From: Fidelibacterota bacterium
GTDB lineage: Bacteria > Marinisomatota > Marinisomatia > Marinisomatales > TCS56
Assembly (NCBI GenBank): GCA_030634675.1
Contig: DAOWAH010000078.1
Coordinates: 1-7,098 of the forward strand
Length of the DNA: 7,098 bases
Direction of reading: 5' to 3'
The notes under the pieces are model-generated. The model saw nothing but the letters and a program-made list of their open reading frames with translations. It was not told the origin of the DNA and searched no databases. Numbering within the stretch: position 1 is the first letter of the stretch; each line of letters starts with the position of its first letter. The translations under genes were made by a program, and so were the position numbers. Positions 6,314-7,098 of the stretch are shown here, piece by piece.

Positions 6314-7098
6314 TTATCCTTGGAATGGTGTGGGAATAAAGCATAAGATAAAAATCACCAGACAGGCGATTCCAATCAGTTTATCATTTTGCCTTAAGGG
6401 TGTTTGAATATCCATTATGGGGGGGTGTTTAGCGGTGCGCATTAATACCAAAATTAATACCGCCCAGACCAACCAGTTAAGACTTAAAAAACTGAGTGGA
6501 ATCAGAGCCAGGAAAACAAACCAGGCATATTTATTATGTTTTTCGCCCAGCAAAGCATAGGCGATATGCCCACCATCAAGCTGTCCAATTGGTAAAAGAT
6601 TTAACATGGTCACCAATAGACCGATCCAGCCGGCAAAGGCGATGGGGTGCAGCAGAATATCCTGATTTTCTGTAAGCCCCGGATGGGTCAGTGCAACCAG
6701 AAATTTCATGAGTAACGAATCCCCCAGAGTGATACCCGTTAATTCACCACTCATCTCAATCACCTCAGATTTAATCAGACCTATGACTAGAGCAGGTATT
6801 GCAATTAAGAAACCGGCGATCGGTCCTGCTGCACCAATTTGCAGCAGGGCGTCCCGGTGGTATATCGGCGATTTGATTTTGATGAAAGCACCGAAGGTAC
6901 CAATTAGTGTTGGGGCTGGAATAAAATACGGTAGAGTCGCGTCGACCTGGTGTTTACGGGCGAAATAGTAATGTCCGGTCTCATGAAAACCTAAAATCAG
7001 CAACAGCGTAAATGAGAATGGGAAACCAAGCCACAGATCACTCAGTCGTTCAACCGGATTTCCACCTTCCATCAATGTACCCGCCAGCAAAGTCGTAA
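6314..7098 (-). CDS. M50-family (site-2 protease-like) membrane metalloprotease, 5' end outside window
   Basis: An intramembrane zinc metalloprotease of the S2P/M50 family, which cleaves membrane-anchored substrates within or near the bilayer. The zinc site HETGH (residues 36-40 counted from the TTG at 7090) has catalytic E37, and the second motif NLLPIGQLDGGH (164-175) supplies the third ligand D172. Between them lies ATLPYFIPAPTLIGTFGAFI (51-70), followed by an IGAAGPIAGF segment (85-94), a pattern shared with bacterial and plastid EGY-type members. Several hydrophobic helices are present and there is no PDZ domain in the visible part. The frame stays open to the right edge (codons for TT precede LLAGT), and TTLLAG looks like the inside of a first membrane helix, so the TTG at 7090 is unlikely to be the real start. 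The gene ends 4 bases before the ATT start of the PorZ-like gene, suggesting coupling. Its substrate is unknown; cleavage of an anti-sigma factor or a housekeeping role in membrane-protein turnover are family precedents. Confidence 0.9.
   Translation of the reverse strand, partial: TTLLAGTLMEGGNPVERLSDLWLGFPFSFTLLLILGFHETGHYYFARKHQVDATLPYFIPAPTLIGTFGAFIKIKSPIYHRDALLQIGAAGPIAGFLIAIPALVIGLIKSEVIEMSGELTGITLGDSLLMKFLVALTHPGLTENQDILLHPIAFAGWIGLLVTMLNLLPIGQLDGGHIAYALLGEKHNKYAWFVFLALIPLSFLSLNWLVWAVLILVLMRTAKHPPIMDIQTPLRQNDKLIGIACLVIFILCFIPTPFQG
6317..6321 (-). promoter_or_regulatory. Ribosome binding site deciding the ATT start of the PorZ-like gene
   Basis: On the - strand AAGGA lies 7 bases before the ATT at 6309 and just inside the end of the M50 gene, whose TAA occupies 6316-6314. 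No ATG, GTG or TTG exists in the PorZ-like frame between its upstream in-frame stop (within the M50 gene) and the TTG at 6270. The next best purine-rich site is absent near 6270, so this motif favours ATT as initiator. Confidence 0.6.

Noticed and set aside
7079..7090. TTG at 7090 as the true start of the M50 protease
   Set aside because: Codons upstream stay in frame to the window edge and continue the hydrophobic TTLLAG pattern typical inside the first helix of this family.

Overview
The window is a stretch of bacterial chromosome of moderate GC content with seven recognisable coding units and one decayed gene. The most telling gene for lineage is a PorZ-like exported beta-propeller protein with a C-terminal FlgD/type IX secretion-style Ig domain. 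That combination is typical of the FCB side of the bacterial tree (Bacteroidota and relatives, including candidate phyla such as Marinimicrobia or KSB1-like groups). This placement is inferred from protein style only.

Layout, left to right. On the + strand there is the C-terminal part of an OPT-family oligopeptide transporter, cut by the left edge. It is joined by an ATGA overlap to an adenosine deaminase. Then comes a gap of about 390 bases that is not empty: it holds a degraded C-terminal remnant of a class I SAM-dependent methyltransferase, with an in-frame stop and at least one frameshift. A consensus-like promoter at the end of the remnant precedes a two-gene glycosylation unit: a GT2 glycosyltransferase and a polytopic GT-C-like membrane protein. 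A short convergent spacer follows, with a weak hairpin that could terminate the opposite strand.

On the - strand, reading inward from the right edge, an M50 site-2-protease-like membrane metalloprotease (cut by the right edge) is followed after 4 bases by the PorZ-like protein. The only start that gives that protein a signal peptide and a well-placed ribosome binding site is an ATT codon at 6309. The first conventional start in frame, TTG at 6270, would cut off most of the signal peptide.

How the genes may work together: the transporter and deaminase look like a nutrient-scavenging pair (peptide import, purine nucleoside salvage). The GT2/GT-C pair looks like a lipid-linked sugar module, in which one enzyme loads a sugar on a polyprenyl carrier and the other transfers it outside the membrane. 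The M50/PorZ-like pair is a coupled envelope unit. I see no CRISPR array, RNA gene, insertion sequence or defence island, and no clear new multi-gene system. The most useful points are the non-standard start codon and the unannotated methyltransferase relic.
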